In this document: positions 1 through 6,210 of the stretch, piece by piece
Numbering within the stretch: the stretch's first letter is position 1
How the letters are laid out: every line of letters begins with the position of its first letter
Assembly: GCA_031264395.1 (NCBI GenBank)
Contig: JAISEB010000306.1
Span: 1 to 13,796, forward strand
Direction: 5' to 3'
Source: Treponema sp.
GTDB taxonomy: Bacteria > Spirochaetota > Spirochaetia > Treponematales > Breznakiellaceae
Length of the DNA stretch: 13,796 nucleotides
Notes under the pieces: model-generated
The model's database searches: none
Seen by the model: the letters and a program-made list of their open reading frames with translations, nothing else
What the model was told of the DNA's origin: nothing
Position numbers and translations under genes: made by a program

Positions 1-40
1 CCGCCGCCGGTTAATCTTCAGCAAGGACTATCCGGTAAAT
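1..40 (-). pseudogene. Start of a probable response-regulator gene, apparently interrupted, cut by window edge
   Basis: Directly beyond the kinase stop on the minus strand, the frame beginning at 40 reads I-Y-R-I-V-L-A-E-D-stop-P-A-A. This is almost exactly the first beta strand and acidic pocket of a YesN-type response regulator (typically M-Y-x-I-V-L-A-E-D-E-P). Two codons differ from that expectation, each by one base and each a T where G is expected: ATT (40-38) instead of the ATG start, and TAA (13-11) instead of GAA. YesM kinases normally sit next to such a regulator, so the context fits. The reading frame may be truly broken, or both bases may be sequencing errors next to the 17-G run. 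Only 13 codons are visible, so this is an inference from a very short match. Confidence 0.4.
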
Positions 41-1857
41 ACCCCCCCCCCCCCCCCCATTTTTGGTTCGGTTTCACGAAGCCGGGTAACAGGAGACAAA
101 GGAGCGCCAATGGTTACTGTTGCGCCGGCGGCTTTGCCGGCCGCATAATTGCCGGGGATAAGTATTGCCGATTCGCCAAAAGATATTAGAAAACGGGTAT
201 AGATATTGACCAGCCCCATTCCTCCGATGTCAAGGCGTACGTTTCCCCCGTCAATACATTCCCTTGTTTCCCGTATCTCCCGTTCAATCCGTTCTTTCTT
301 TTCATTGGTAAAGCCCCGTCCGTTATCCTTTACCTCAATATACCAGCGTCCGCCGTCAATCCAGCCCAATACCGATATGCGCATAACGGCCGGAGCGTCC
401 GGGTATCCGTGATTAATGGAATTTTCAACAAGCTGCTGCACTACGATTTTGGGGATCATCTGTTCCATCACCTCATCGGCGATATCAATGGTATATTCAA
501 ATTTGGCGCGGTATCTGGTTTTTAGTAAATAGAGATAATCTTTGAGGTATTCGATCTCTTCCCGAATCGTTACCAGACGCCGGGAAGTACCCGCAGCATA
601 ACGGAGCATGCCGGCTAATTTTTCGCAGATCTCACAGATCGTCTCGTCGCCGGAAATAACGCCCCGGTGGGAAACAACGTTCAGTACATTGTACAAAAAA
701 TGGGGATTAACCTGGGCCTGCAGGGCGTCAAACTGCGTCTGAAGGTGCAGCAGGTTCATCTGTTTTTCCTGCTGAATGGCAAGATTGAGCCGTTTCAGAA
801 ACTGATTGTAGCTTTGATACAGTTTGGTAAATTCATCCGGGGGATTATTGACCGGGGTAAATTCGGCGATATTGTCCAGGGTGGTATGCTCCATATTGGC
901 GATAAACTGGCGGATGGGCGCGGTTACCCTGTTGGACAGGGCCCAGATCGAAACAAGGGATGCTATTCCCATGAGCAGGGCCATGACTGTGGTCAGCAGG
1001 GTGATGTCCCGTATGGCCCGTTTGATTCCTTCGTTACCCAGCATGACAATGGTCCAGGTATTGGTATAGACGGAATAAGACGAGGCGCTTATAGTACCGC
1101 CTATCCTGCCCAGATCCGGTTTTTCCTTTCCTTCGGCGAGCAGTTTCGTCAAAGCCGTGTTTTCATCATCTTCAAGCTGGGAATAAAAAATTTCCCCCCT
1201 GTTATTAATTACGGCGACCCGAAGCGCGTCGTCATGCAATTGGTAAATATTTTCCAATACGGTATAGGGTTTCTGTACCTCAATATAGCTGTTGATATTA
1301 TTCCCCATGACCAGGCGAATAATACTGAAAACCCTCTGCGGCCTTCTTGGATTCCAGGGGTCTGAAAAAGGCGGCAGCAATACCGGTTTCCCCAGGGCGG
1401 CGTTTATCAGTGAAATATTCGGATATTGCCATATATCCGCCGAGCCGTCAGGGATAGTATATACACGGTAATTGCTTGAAAGAATATCTCCGGCCTCGCT
1501 GAAGAAAAGAACGCGGTGAAAGTTTACATTGTTACAATAGGTGGAAAGGCTGATTGAAAGGTTGAGCTTTTCCTGAACGAATGCCTCGGTATTCTGCTCC
1601 GTCCGCTCTATCCTGGCAAGGGTGGATATTGAAAACAGGGTCTTGCTGTCCGAAAGCAGAAATTCCGTAATAAAGATCATGGGGCGTACTATTTCATCAA
1701 GCTGGTGAGCCATATTTCTGGAAAGGCTGTCAATATGCTGATATGAAGTTTTTTCCAGATACCGGAGGTTATAAATTTCAAAGATTATAGACATACAAAC
1801 AATAATGACAATGGTGAACACAGAATAGGTAAGAACAAGCCGTGTCCTGAAGCGCAT
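28..1857 (-). CDS. YesM-family sensor histidine kinase (two-component system)
   Basis: Membrane sensor kinase of 609 residues that probably detects a carbohydrate signal outside the cytoplasm and phosphorylates a YesN-type regulator. Residues 7-29 form a first membrane helix, about 30-280 an extracytoplasmic sensor region, and about 283-307 a second helix, followed by a HAMP linker (about 304-358). The His_kinase domain carries the family motif NPHFLYN with phospho-acceptor H386. The ATPase domain has the N box QQLVENSINHG (E478, N479, N482), G1 box DNGRGF (D511) and G2 box GGMGLVN (545-551). A GGAG ribosome site lies a few bases before the ATG at 1857, supporting this start. The gene is divergent from the aldo/keto reductase. 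The C-terminus is odd: after the end of the ATPase domain near residue 585 comes an extra tail containing five glycines encoded by a 17-G run. Family assignment is secure; the ligand is unknown. Confidence 0.93.
   Translation of the reverse strand: MRFRTRLVLTYSVFTIVIIVCMSIIFEIYNLRYLEKTSYQHIDSLSRNMAHQLDEIVRPMIFITEFLLSDSKTLFSISTLARIERTEQNTEAFVQEKLNLSISLSTYCNNVNFHRVLFFSEAGDILSSNYRVYTIPDGSADIWQYPNISLINAALGKPVLLPPFSDPWNPRRPQRVFSIIRLVMGNNINSYIEVQKPYTVLENIYQLHDDALRVAVINNRGEIFYSQLEDDENTALTKLLAEGKEKPDLGRIGGTISASSYSVYTNTWTIVMLGNEGIKRAIRDITLLTTVMALLMGIASLVSIWALSNRVTAPIRQFIANMEHTTLDNIAEFTPVNNPPDEFTKLYQSYNQFLKRLNLAIQQEKQMNLLHLQTQFDALQAQVNPHFLYNVLNVVSHRGVISGDETICEICEKLAGMLRYAAGTSRRLVTIREEIEYLKDYLYLLKTRYRAKFEYTIDIADEVMEQMIPKIVVQQLVENSINHGYPDAPAVMRISVLGWIDGGRWYIEVKDNGRGFTNEKKERIEREIRETRECIDGGNVRLDIGGMGLVNIYTRFLISFGESAILIPGNYAAGKAAGATVTIGAPLSPVTRLRETEPKMGGGGGVFTG
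42..58. repeat. Homopolymer of 17 C (17 G on the coding strand)
   Basis: An uninterrupted C run on the plus strand lies in the last codons of the kinase gene, reading as G on its coding strand. Such runs are prone to slipped-strand length change and to sequencing error. At 17 G the kinase ends V-F-T-G-stop. One G fewer gives Y-L-P-D-S-P-C-stop. One G more runs into the regulator-like frame I-Y-R-I-V-L-A-E-D-stop. Only the last few residues of the kinase change, so any effect would be on coupling or fusion to the downstream gene. Confidence 0.9.
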
Positions 1858-1877
1858 ACCGCCTTCTCCATCGGTTT

Positions 1878-1906
1878 ATTATAAAACGGAATATTGCGCT
1901 TGTATA
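1878..1906 (-). promoter_or_regulatory. Sigma-70-type promoter for the sensor kinase
   Basis: On the minus strand a perfect TATAAT (-10, 1883-1878) is preceded by TATACA (-35, 1906-1901; four of six match TTGACA) with exactly 17 bases between. Transcription would start near 1871, leaving a short leader of about 14 bases that still contains the GGAG ribosome site. Predicted by eye only. Confidence 0.5.
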
Positions 1907-1924
1907 GAAAAAAATAACGGCAAA

Positions 1925-1957
1925 AATAATTATGCTTGATATTCCATCATAATTGTT
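1925..1957. promoter_or_regulatory. Inverted repeat, candidate operator in the divergent kinase/reductase region
   Basis: AATAATTATG (1925-1934) and CATAATTGTT (1948-1957) are inverted copies matching at 9 of 10 positions, separated by 13 bases. The pair brackets the -35 box of the reductase promoter, where a regulator could act. A single AATAATTAT half-site recurs at 3027-3035 in the promoter of the binding-protein gene. The region is AT-rich, so chance is a real alternative. The most natural binder would be the regulator partnered with the adjacent kinase, but that is inference. Confidence 0.3.
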
Positions 1958-1964
1958 GTATTCT
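1936..1964 (+). promoter_or_regulatory. Promoter of the aldo/keto reductase gene
   Basis: TTGATA (1936-1941, five of six match to TTGACA) and TATTCT (1959-1964) are 17 bases apart. The following bases, CCATGCCTGGTTTT, are nearly the same as those after the matching boxes upstream of the binding-protein gene at 3011-3040. The conservation of both boxes and of the start region at two loci supports a real, shared promoter. A TATAAT at 1996-2001 is an alternative -10 but has no good -35. Confidence 0.5.
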
Positions 1965-2014
1965 CCATGCCTGGTTTTCCAGCATTGTGTATATTTATAA
2001 TCAGGAGGGAATCC

Positions 2015-2989
2015 ATGAAGTACCTTTCATTATGTGCCGGAGGGCTCAAGGTTTCGTCCCTTTGCCTGGGTACGGTATCCTTTGGAACCGCGGTCAGGCG
2101 GGAAGACGCCTTTGCCCAGATGGATCTTTTTTACGGGAAAGGCGGGAATTTTTTCGATACTGCCCGTGTCTACGCCGACTGGCTTCCCGGCGGTCACGGG
2201 GCCAGTGAGAAAACTCTGGGGGCCTGGATCAGGGAACGGAAAATCCGGGACAAGGTAATTATCGCTACCAAGGGCGCTCACCCGGATCTCCAGGCCATGC
2301 ACATTCCCCGGATGAGCGCGGCGGAAATGCGTTCCGATCTTGAGGAAAGCCTTAGGGCGCTAGAGACCAGTTATATTGACCTCTATTTCCTCCACCGGGA
2401 CGATGTTTCCCGGCCCGTGGAAGCAATTCTGGAGAATCTTGAAGGTTTCAGGAAAGAGGGGAAGATCCGGCATTATGGCTGTTCCAACTGGAAACTGGCG
2501 CGTATGGCAGAGGCCGAAGAATCCGCCGCCCGCCTGGGTTTTGAGGGCTTTGTCTGCGATCAGATCCGTTTTGGCCTGGGTGATATTACCTGGGAAGGGG
2601 CGGGAGACAAAACCACTGTGCCTATGGACAGCGGCATTTTCGCCTGGCATGAAAAGACCGGCAAGGCGGCCATGGCCTATACTTCCTCGTGCAACGGCTA
2701 TTTTTCCAAAAAACTTGACAACAAGCCTGTTCCCCCTGAGCATGAGGCTGTTTACGGCAACGCCCCCAATCAAAAACTCCTGGAAAAGCTCAAAACCTGG
2801 GAAAAGGAATTGGGCGTTCCGGCGGCGGTTCTGGTTTCTGCCTATGTAGCGGCCCAGGCCTTTCCCGCCGCGCCCATTTCATCTGTTTCGTCTCTGAAGC
2901 AATTGAACGAACTTATCCAGGCCGCCGATTTTGATTTTCCTGCCGATATGCTCAAAGAGATCAGGGCTGTCAAAAAATTCGTTGTTTGA
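2015..2989 (+). CDS. Aldo/keto reductase
   Basis: NAD(P)H-dependent oxidoreductase of 324 residues with a TIM-barrel fold, expected in the cytoplasm. The catalytic tetrad is complete: D48 (in FFDTA), Y53, K86 (in IIATKG) and H127 (in DLYFLHRDD). The phrase GKIRHYGCSNW near residues 149-159 is also typical of the family. The start at 2015 is chosen because AGGAGG at 2003-2008 sits six bases upstream. An in-frame ATG at 1967 lies only three bases past the -10 box and is unlikely to be transcribed. Its promoter matches that of the downstream binding-protein gene, suggesting joint induction with the sugar importer. A role as a sugar or aldehyde reductase in the same catabolic programme is plausible, but the substrate cannot be read from the sequence. 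There is no signal peptide. Confidence 0.92.
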   Translation: MKYLSLCAGGLKVSSLCLGTVSFGTAVRREDAFAQMDLFYGKGGNFFDTARVYADWLPGGHGASEKTLGAWIRERKIRDKVIIATKGAHPDLQAMHIPRMSAAEMRSDLEESLRALETSYIDLYFLHRDDVSRPVEAILENLEGFRKEGKIRHYGCSNWKLARMAEAEESAARLGFEGFVCDQIRFGLGDITWEGAGDKTTVPMDSGIFAWHEKTGKAAMAYTSSCNGYFSKKLDNKPVPPEHEAVYGNAPNQKLLEKLKTWEKELGVPAAVLVSAYVAAQAFPAAPISSVSSLKQLNELIQAADFDFPADMLKEIRAVKKFVV

Positions 2990-3010
2990 AGACAGGCGGA
3001 AAAATACTGC

Positions 3011-3040
3011 TGGATATTCCCCCAACAATAATTATATTCT
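3011..3040 (+). promoter_or_regulatory. Promoter of the ABC importer genes, twin of the reductase promoter
   Basis: TGGATA (3011-3016) and TATTCT (3035-3040) are 18 bases apart. The -35 region shares GGATATTCC/TGATATTCC with the reductase promoter, and the start region CCATGGCTGATTTT differs from its twin at only two of 14 positions. The leader to the ATG at 3099 would be about 50 bases. The spacer carries the AATAATTAT half-site. Confidence 0.5.
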
Positions 3041-3098
3041 CCATGGCTGATTTTTGATTCCCATTTATTATGTATGCAACATATTTTTAGGAGGACTT

Positions 3099-4400
3099 AT
3101 GAAACATATTCTAAAGACGGCTATTGGCCTGCTGCTGGCTGCGGTGTTCTGTATGACAGCCTGCAAAGGCAAAGATAGCGGTTCAGTTTCGGGCGGCAAG
3201 CCCGCCGAAATACCGGTAGTTAAATTGCTTGTTGACAAAGATAGTCCTTTTGCCGGTGCGCAGAAGGTTATTGACACGATTGAAACAAAGCTGGGCATCA
3301 AAACCGAGGTGGAAATTCGCGCGGGCGGCGTAGAGGGGGATAACATCATGAAGACCCGTCTGGCTACCGGCGATATGGCAGATGTTTTTTGGTATAACAC
3401 CGGCTCCAAGTTACAGGATCTTAACCCGGAAAGAAATGTGTATGATATTACCGATGAACCGTTTGCCGCAAATCTCAGTGATGCTTTCAAAACAGCCGCT
3501 TCGTCTAACGGCCGGCTCTATGCCGTACCCAAGAATTCAACTATGGCCGGGGCTATTCTCTACAACAGGAAAGTGTATCAGCAGCTTGGCCTTTCGGTCC
3601 CCCACACCTGGAAAGATTTTCTTGCCAACTGCGATAAAATCCAGGCTGCGGGGAAAACCGCCCTTATCGGCGGATTTAAGGATACCTGGACATCCCAGTT
3701 AATAATCCTGGGCGATGAGTACAACGTAAAATCCCTTATGCCGAATTTCCCCGCGGAATATACCGTAAACAAGGCCAAGTATGCAAATACCCCTGTGGCC
3801 CGGCGGGGTTTTGAAAAAATTGAGGAAACCCGCAAGTATTTGAACAGGGATTATCTTGCCGCCACTTACGACGTTGCACTGGAAATGTTGGTAAACGGGG
3901 AGGGCGCCCACTGGCCCATGCTGACCCAGGCGCTTACTTCCATTTACACCCTGTACCCGGACAAGATCGATGACATCGGCGTATTCGGCATTCCCGGTGA
4001 TGATTCCAATAACCACGGTTTAACGGTTTGGGTATCCGACGGCCTGTATATTTACAAGAACACCCCCAATTTGGATGCGGCAAAAAAGTGGGTGGAATTT
4101 TATATTTCCCAGGAAGGCATAAGTATTTTCGGCTCTATGGAAAAACCCAATGGGCCGTATGCCATTAAGGGCATCAACCTGCCCGATGATTCTTACACCG
4201 GTGTAAAAGAAATGCAGACTTATTTCGATACCGGGAAAGTAGATGTTGCTTTGGAATTTGAGAGTCCGGTCAAAGGGCCCAATCTGGAGCAGATCTGCAT
4301 TGAGGTAGCGTCGGGTAATACGTCCCCAACTGCGGCGGCGGCAGCTTATGATGCTGACGTGCAGAAACAGGCGGTTCAGCTTAATCTGCCCGGCTGGTAG
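3099..4400 (+). CDS. Sugar ABC transporter substrate-binding lipoprotein (family 1)
   Basis: Captures a sugar or oligosaccharide outside the inner membrane and delivers it to the two permeases encoded just downstream. The 433-residue protein begins with a lipoprotein signal: positively charged start, hydrophobic core 8-18, and lipobox M-T-A-C with lipidated C22. Mature-region features match extracellular solute-binding family 1: LATGDMADVFWYN (88-100), LYAVP (140-144), then ILYNRKVYQQLGL and a following TWKDF stretch. The start at 3099 is fixed by AGGAGG at 3089-3094 and by the signal peptide; an upstream in-frame TTG at 3054 would spoil the signal. The length is usual for the family. An 80-base gap with two hairpins separates it from the first permease, which probably allows more binding protein than permease. 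Rhamnosides are a guess from the nearby rhamnosidase. Confidence 0.92.
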   Translation: MKHILKTAIGLLLAAVFCMTACKGKDSGSVSGGKPAEIPVVKLLVDKDSPFAGAQKVIDTIETKLGIKTEVEIRAGGVEGDNIMKTRLATGDMADVFWYNTGSKLQDLNPERNVYDITDEPFAANLSDAFKTAASSNGRLYAVPKNSTMAGAILYNRKVYQQLGLSVPHTWKDFLANCDKIQAAGKTALIGGFKDTWTSQLIILGDEYNVKSLMPNFPAEYTVNKAKYANTPVARRGFEKIEETRKYLNRDYLAATYDVALEMLVNGEGAHWPMLTQALTSIYTLYPDKIDDIGVFGIPGDDSNNHGLTVWVSDGLYIYKNTPNLDAAKKWVEFYISQEGISIFGSMEKPNGPYAIKGINLPDDSYTGVKEMQTYFDTGKVDVALEFESPVKGPNLEQICIEVASGNTSPTAAAAAYDADVQKQAVQLNLPGW

Positions 4401-4403
4401 ACG

Positions 4404-4426
4404 GCTGTCCGCCTACGACGGACAGC
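4404..4426 (+). other. Intercistronic hairpin 1 after the binding-protein gene
   Basis: GCTGTCCG (4404-4411) and CGGACAGC (4419-4426) form a perfect 8-bp stem around a 7-base loop, starting four bases after the stop codon. No U-run follows, so it is more likely an mRNA-stabilising or processing element than a terminator. Confidence 0.6.
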
Positions 4427-4427
4427 T

Positions 4428-4455
4428 TGGAGTTTTGCCGCAAGGCAAAACTCCA
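4428..4455 (+). other. Intercistronic hairpin 2 with a GCAA tetraloop
   Basis: TGGAGTTTTGCC (4428-4439) pairs perfectly with GGCAAAACTCCA (4444-4455), a 12-bp stem closed by GCAA, a GNRA tetraloop. It lies one base after hairpin 1 and 25 bases before the permease start. No U-run follows. Together the two hairpins could protect the binding-protein message from 3' degradation or partly attenuate permease transcription. The element could also be a member of a dispersed genomic repeat family, which one window cannot show. Confidence 0.7.
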
Positions 4456-4480
4456 CGGAATATATAATCGGAGAGCAGGT

Positions 4481-5341
4481 ATGATGAAAAGCAAAATTTA
4501 CAATGTATGGTTTATCGCCCCGCTTTTGCTTGTCTTTACCGTTCTTTTTATCATACCTACGGTTATTTCTTTCTTTTTCAGCATGACTATATGGACATTG
4601 ACGGATTTCCGTTTTGTGGGTTTGTCCAATTTCAAAACATTTTTTGCCGAATATTCCCTGCGTATCGGCGTGAAAAACACCCTTATTTACGCCACCCTGA
4701 CCTGTGCGTTCAAGGCGGTATTCGGCCTGGGCCTTGCGGTGCTGTTGACTTCCCGGATTAAAACAAAACACATTATCCGGTCAATTGTTTTTTTTCCGCA
4801 CCTGGTGAGCACTATCGCGGTGGGCATTACTTTTAGCGCCCTGATGTATCCGACCAAAGGTTTATTCAATTCGATCCTTGCTTTTTTTAACATTACAGGG
4901 CCTGACTGGTTAGGCGATACGTCAATAGCGCTTTTTTCGGTTATCATGACCGACGTATGGAAAGGCGTCGGCGTAGCCACGGTGATCTATATTGCCGGCC
5001 TTATGGCAATCCCCGAGATCTATTACGAGGCCGGTTCCATTGACGGGGCCGGGGCCTTTAGTAGATTCAGGCATATCACCTTGCCGCTGGTTCGCTCCTC
5101 AATGAATTCGGTTATAATACTTGCCTTTATCAGCGGTATCCGCACCTTCGACCTTATCTGGACAATGACCAAGGGCGGGCCGGGCTTTGCCACCGACACA
5201 CTGGCTTCGATAATATATAAACAATACGCCTACGGATTTTACGGTCTTGCCACCGCCGGAAACGTGGTGATGTTCTTTCTTATCGCCTTCATCGCTTTTC
5301 CACTCTACCGCTTTCTCATCAGCCGGGAGGTGGAAATATGA
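4481..5341 (+). CDS. ABC sugar transporter permease, MalF/UgpA type
   Basis: Inner-membrane channel subunit of 286 residues, pairing with the product of the next gene. About six hydrophobic helices are visible, the first at about residues 9-32 and the last at about 260-279. The cytoplasmic EAA loop that docks the ATPase is clear at 183-202, starting EAGSIDGAG and ending at LP. The sequence WTMTKGGPG near 227-235 is typical of this permease class. The start at 4481 follows GGAG at 4470-4473; a second ATG immediately follows at 4484. An upstream in-frame TTG at 4427 lies inside the hairpin region and is rejected. The stop overlaps the next start as ATGA, indicating translational coupling. No ATPase gene is present in the operon, so a shared MsmX-type ATPase encoded elsewhere is expected. 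Confidence 0.93.
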   Translation: MMKSKIYNVWFIAPLLLVFTVLFIIPTVISFFFSMTIWTLTDFRFVGLSNFKTFFAEYSLRIGVKNTLIYATLTCAFKAVFGLGLAVLLTSRIKTKHIIRSIVFFPHLVSTIAVGITFSALMYPTKGLFNSILAFFNITGPDWLGDTSIALFSVIMTDVWKGVGVATVIYIAGLMAIPEIYYEAGSIDGAGAFSRFRHITLPLVRSSMNSVIILAFISGIRTFDLIWTMTKGGPGFATDTLASIIYKQYAYGFYGLATAGNVVMFFLIAFIAFPLYRFLISREVEI

Positions 5342-6168
5342 AACGCAGGAACACACAAACGCCGGTGGTTGATATTGCCGCGATGATCTTCGCCGTACTG
5401 ATATTTATTATTCCGTTTTATTTTATTGTGTTGAACTCCCTGAAGGACCGCCGCGAGGCCGGCCTGATGAATCTGAACTGGCCGGAGGTTCTGCATTTTG
5501 AAAATTATCTTGAAGTTATATCGACCCAGAATTACATGATCCTGCGGGCGTTTGTGAACAGCGTGATTATCACCGCCGGAAGTATTGTGCTGCTGATTGT
5601 GGTATGTGCCCTGGGCGGTTACATTATGCAGCGTCTTTCTAGCAAATTTATGACCGGGGTTAATTTTTTGATTCTCACAGGACTCATGCTGCCCCCCGCA
5701 ATCCTCCCGACAATCTGGGTTATGGATCTAATAGGCATTTACCGATCCCTCTTTGGCATGATTCTGGTGGAAGTTGCGTTGAATATCCCTTTTACCACCA
5801 TGCTTTACCGGGGCTATACCGCTTCCATTCCCCGCGAAATTGAGGAAGCCGCCTATGTTGACGGCTGTAGTTCGCTCCGCCTGTTTGCGCAGATTATTTT
5901 TCCCCTGCTCTTGCCGGTTACCGCCACTGTGGTGGTGCTCTCCTCGGTGAATATTTTTAACGATTTCGTGAATCCCCTGTACTTTCTGCCCGGCGGGAAA
6001 AACCCTACCGTGCAGTTGACTCTCTACAATTTCATGGGCCGTTACGCGAGTTCCTGGAATTTGCTTTTTGCCGATGTGGTACTTATCACTATACCGCCGC
6101 TTGTGCTGTTTATCTTTTTCAACCGGAAAATTGTTTCCGGCATAACTGCAGGGGCGGTGAAGGGCTAA
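5338..6168 (+). CDS. ABC sugar transporter permease, MalG/UgpE type
   Basis: Second inner-membrane subunit of the importer, 276 residues. Hydrophobic helices are at about 11-32, 70-95, 107-130, 138-157, 183-205 and 242-262. The EAA loop at 169-189 reads EEAAYVDGCSSL and continues to the conserved P near 189, the docking site for the ATPase. The N-terminal phrase IVLNSLKDRRE resembles the usual NSLK(D/T) segment after the first helix of MalG-type permeases. The start overlaps the preceding stop by four bases (ATGA), with GGGAGG at 5325-5330 inside the upstream gene. It is the last gene of the operon and ends 42 bases from the convergent rhamnosidase, with a long hairpin between them. Confidence 0.93.
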   Translation: MKRRNTQTPVVDIAAMIFAVLIFIIPFYFIVLNSLKDRREAGLMNLNWPEVLHFENYLEVISTQNYMILRAFVNSVIITAGSIVLLIVVCALGGYIMQRLSSKFMTGVNFLILTGLMLPPAILPTIWVMDLIGIYRSLFGMILVEVALNIPFTTMLYRGYTASIPREIEEAAYVDGCSSLRLFAQIIFPLLLPVTATVVVLSSVNIFNDFVNPLYFLPGGKNPTVQLTLYNFMGRYASSWNLLFADVVLITIPPLVLFIFFNRKIVSGITAGAVKG

Positions 6169-6172
6169 CCGG

Positions 6173-6208
6173 GCAAGAAAGCGGCAGCTAAAGTTGCCGT
6201 TTTCTTGC
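6173..6208. terminator. Long hairpin between convergent operons, probable bidirectional terminator
   Basis: Positions 6173-6188 pair with 6193-6208 in a 16-bp stem (two G-U wobbles on the plus strand) around a TAAA loop. It fills most of the 42-base gap between the permease stop (6168) and the rhamnosidase stop (6211), which is where a shared terminator is expected. Neither strand has a U-run after the stem, although the plus-strand 3' arm contains TTTTCTTGC. Termination is likely but not of textbook form. Confidence 0.65.
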
Positions 6209-6210
6209 AG

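Noticed and set aside
667..1365. 232-codon open frame on the plus strand inside the kinase gene
   Set aside because: It is antisense to the kinase domains, has no domain signature and lacks a supported ribosome site.
1967..2014. Upstream in-frame start for the aldo/keto reductase
   Set aside because: The ATG lies three bases after the -10 box and has no ribosome site. The start at 2015 has AGGAGG at ideal spacing and gives the normal family N-terminus.
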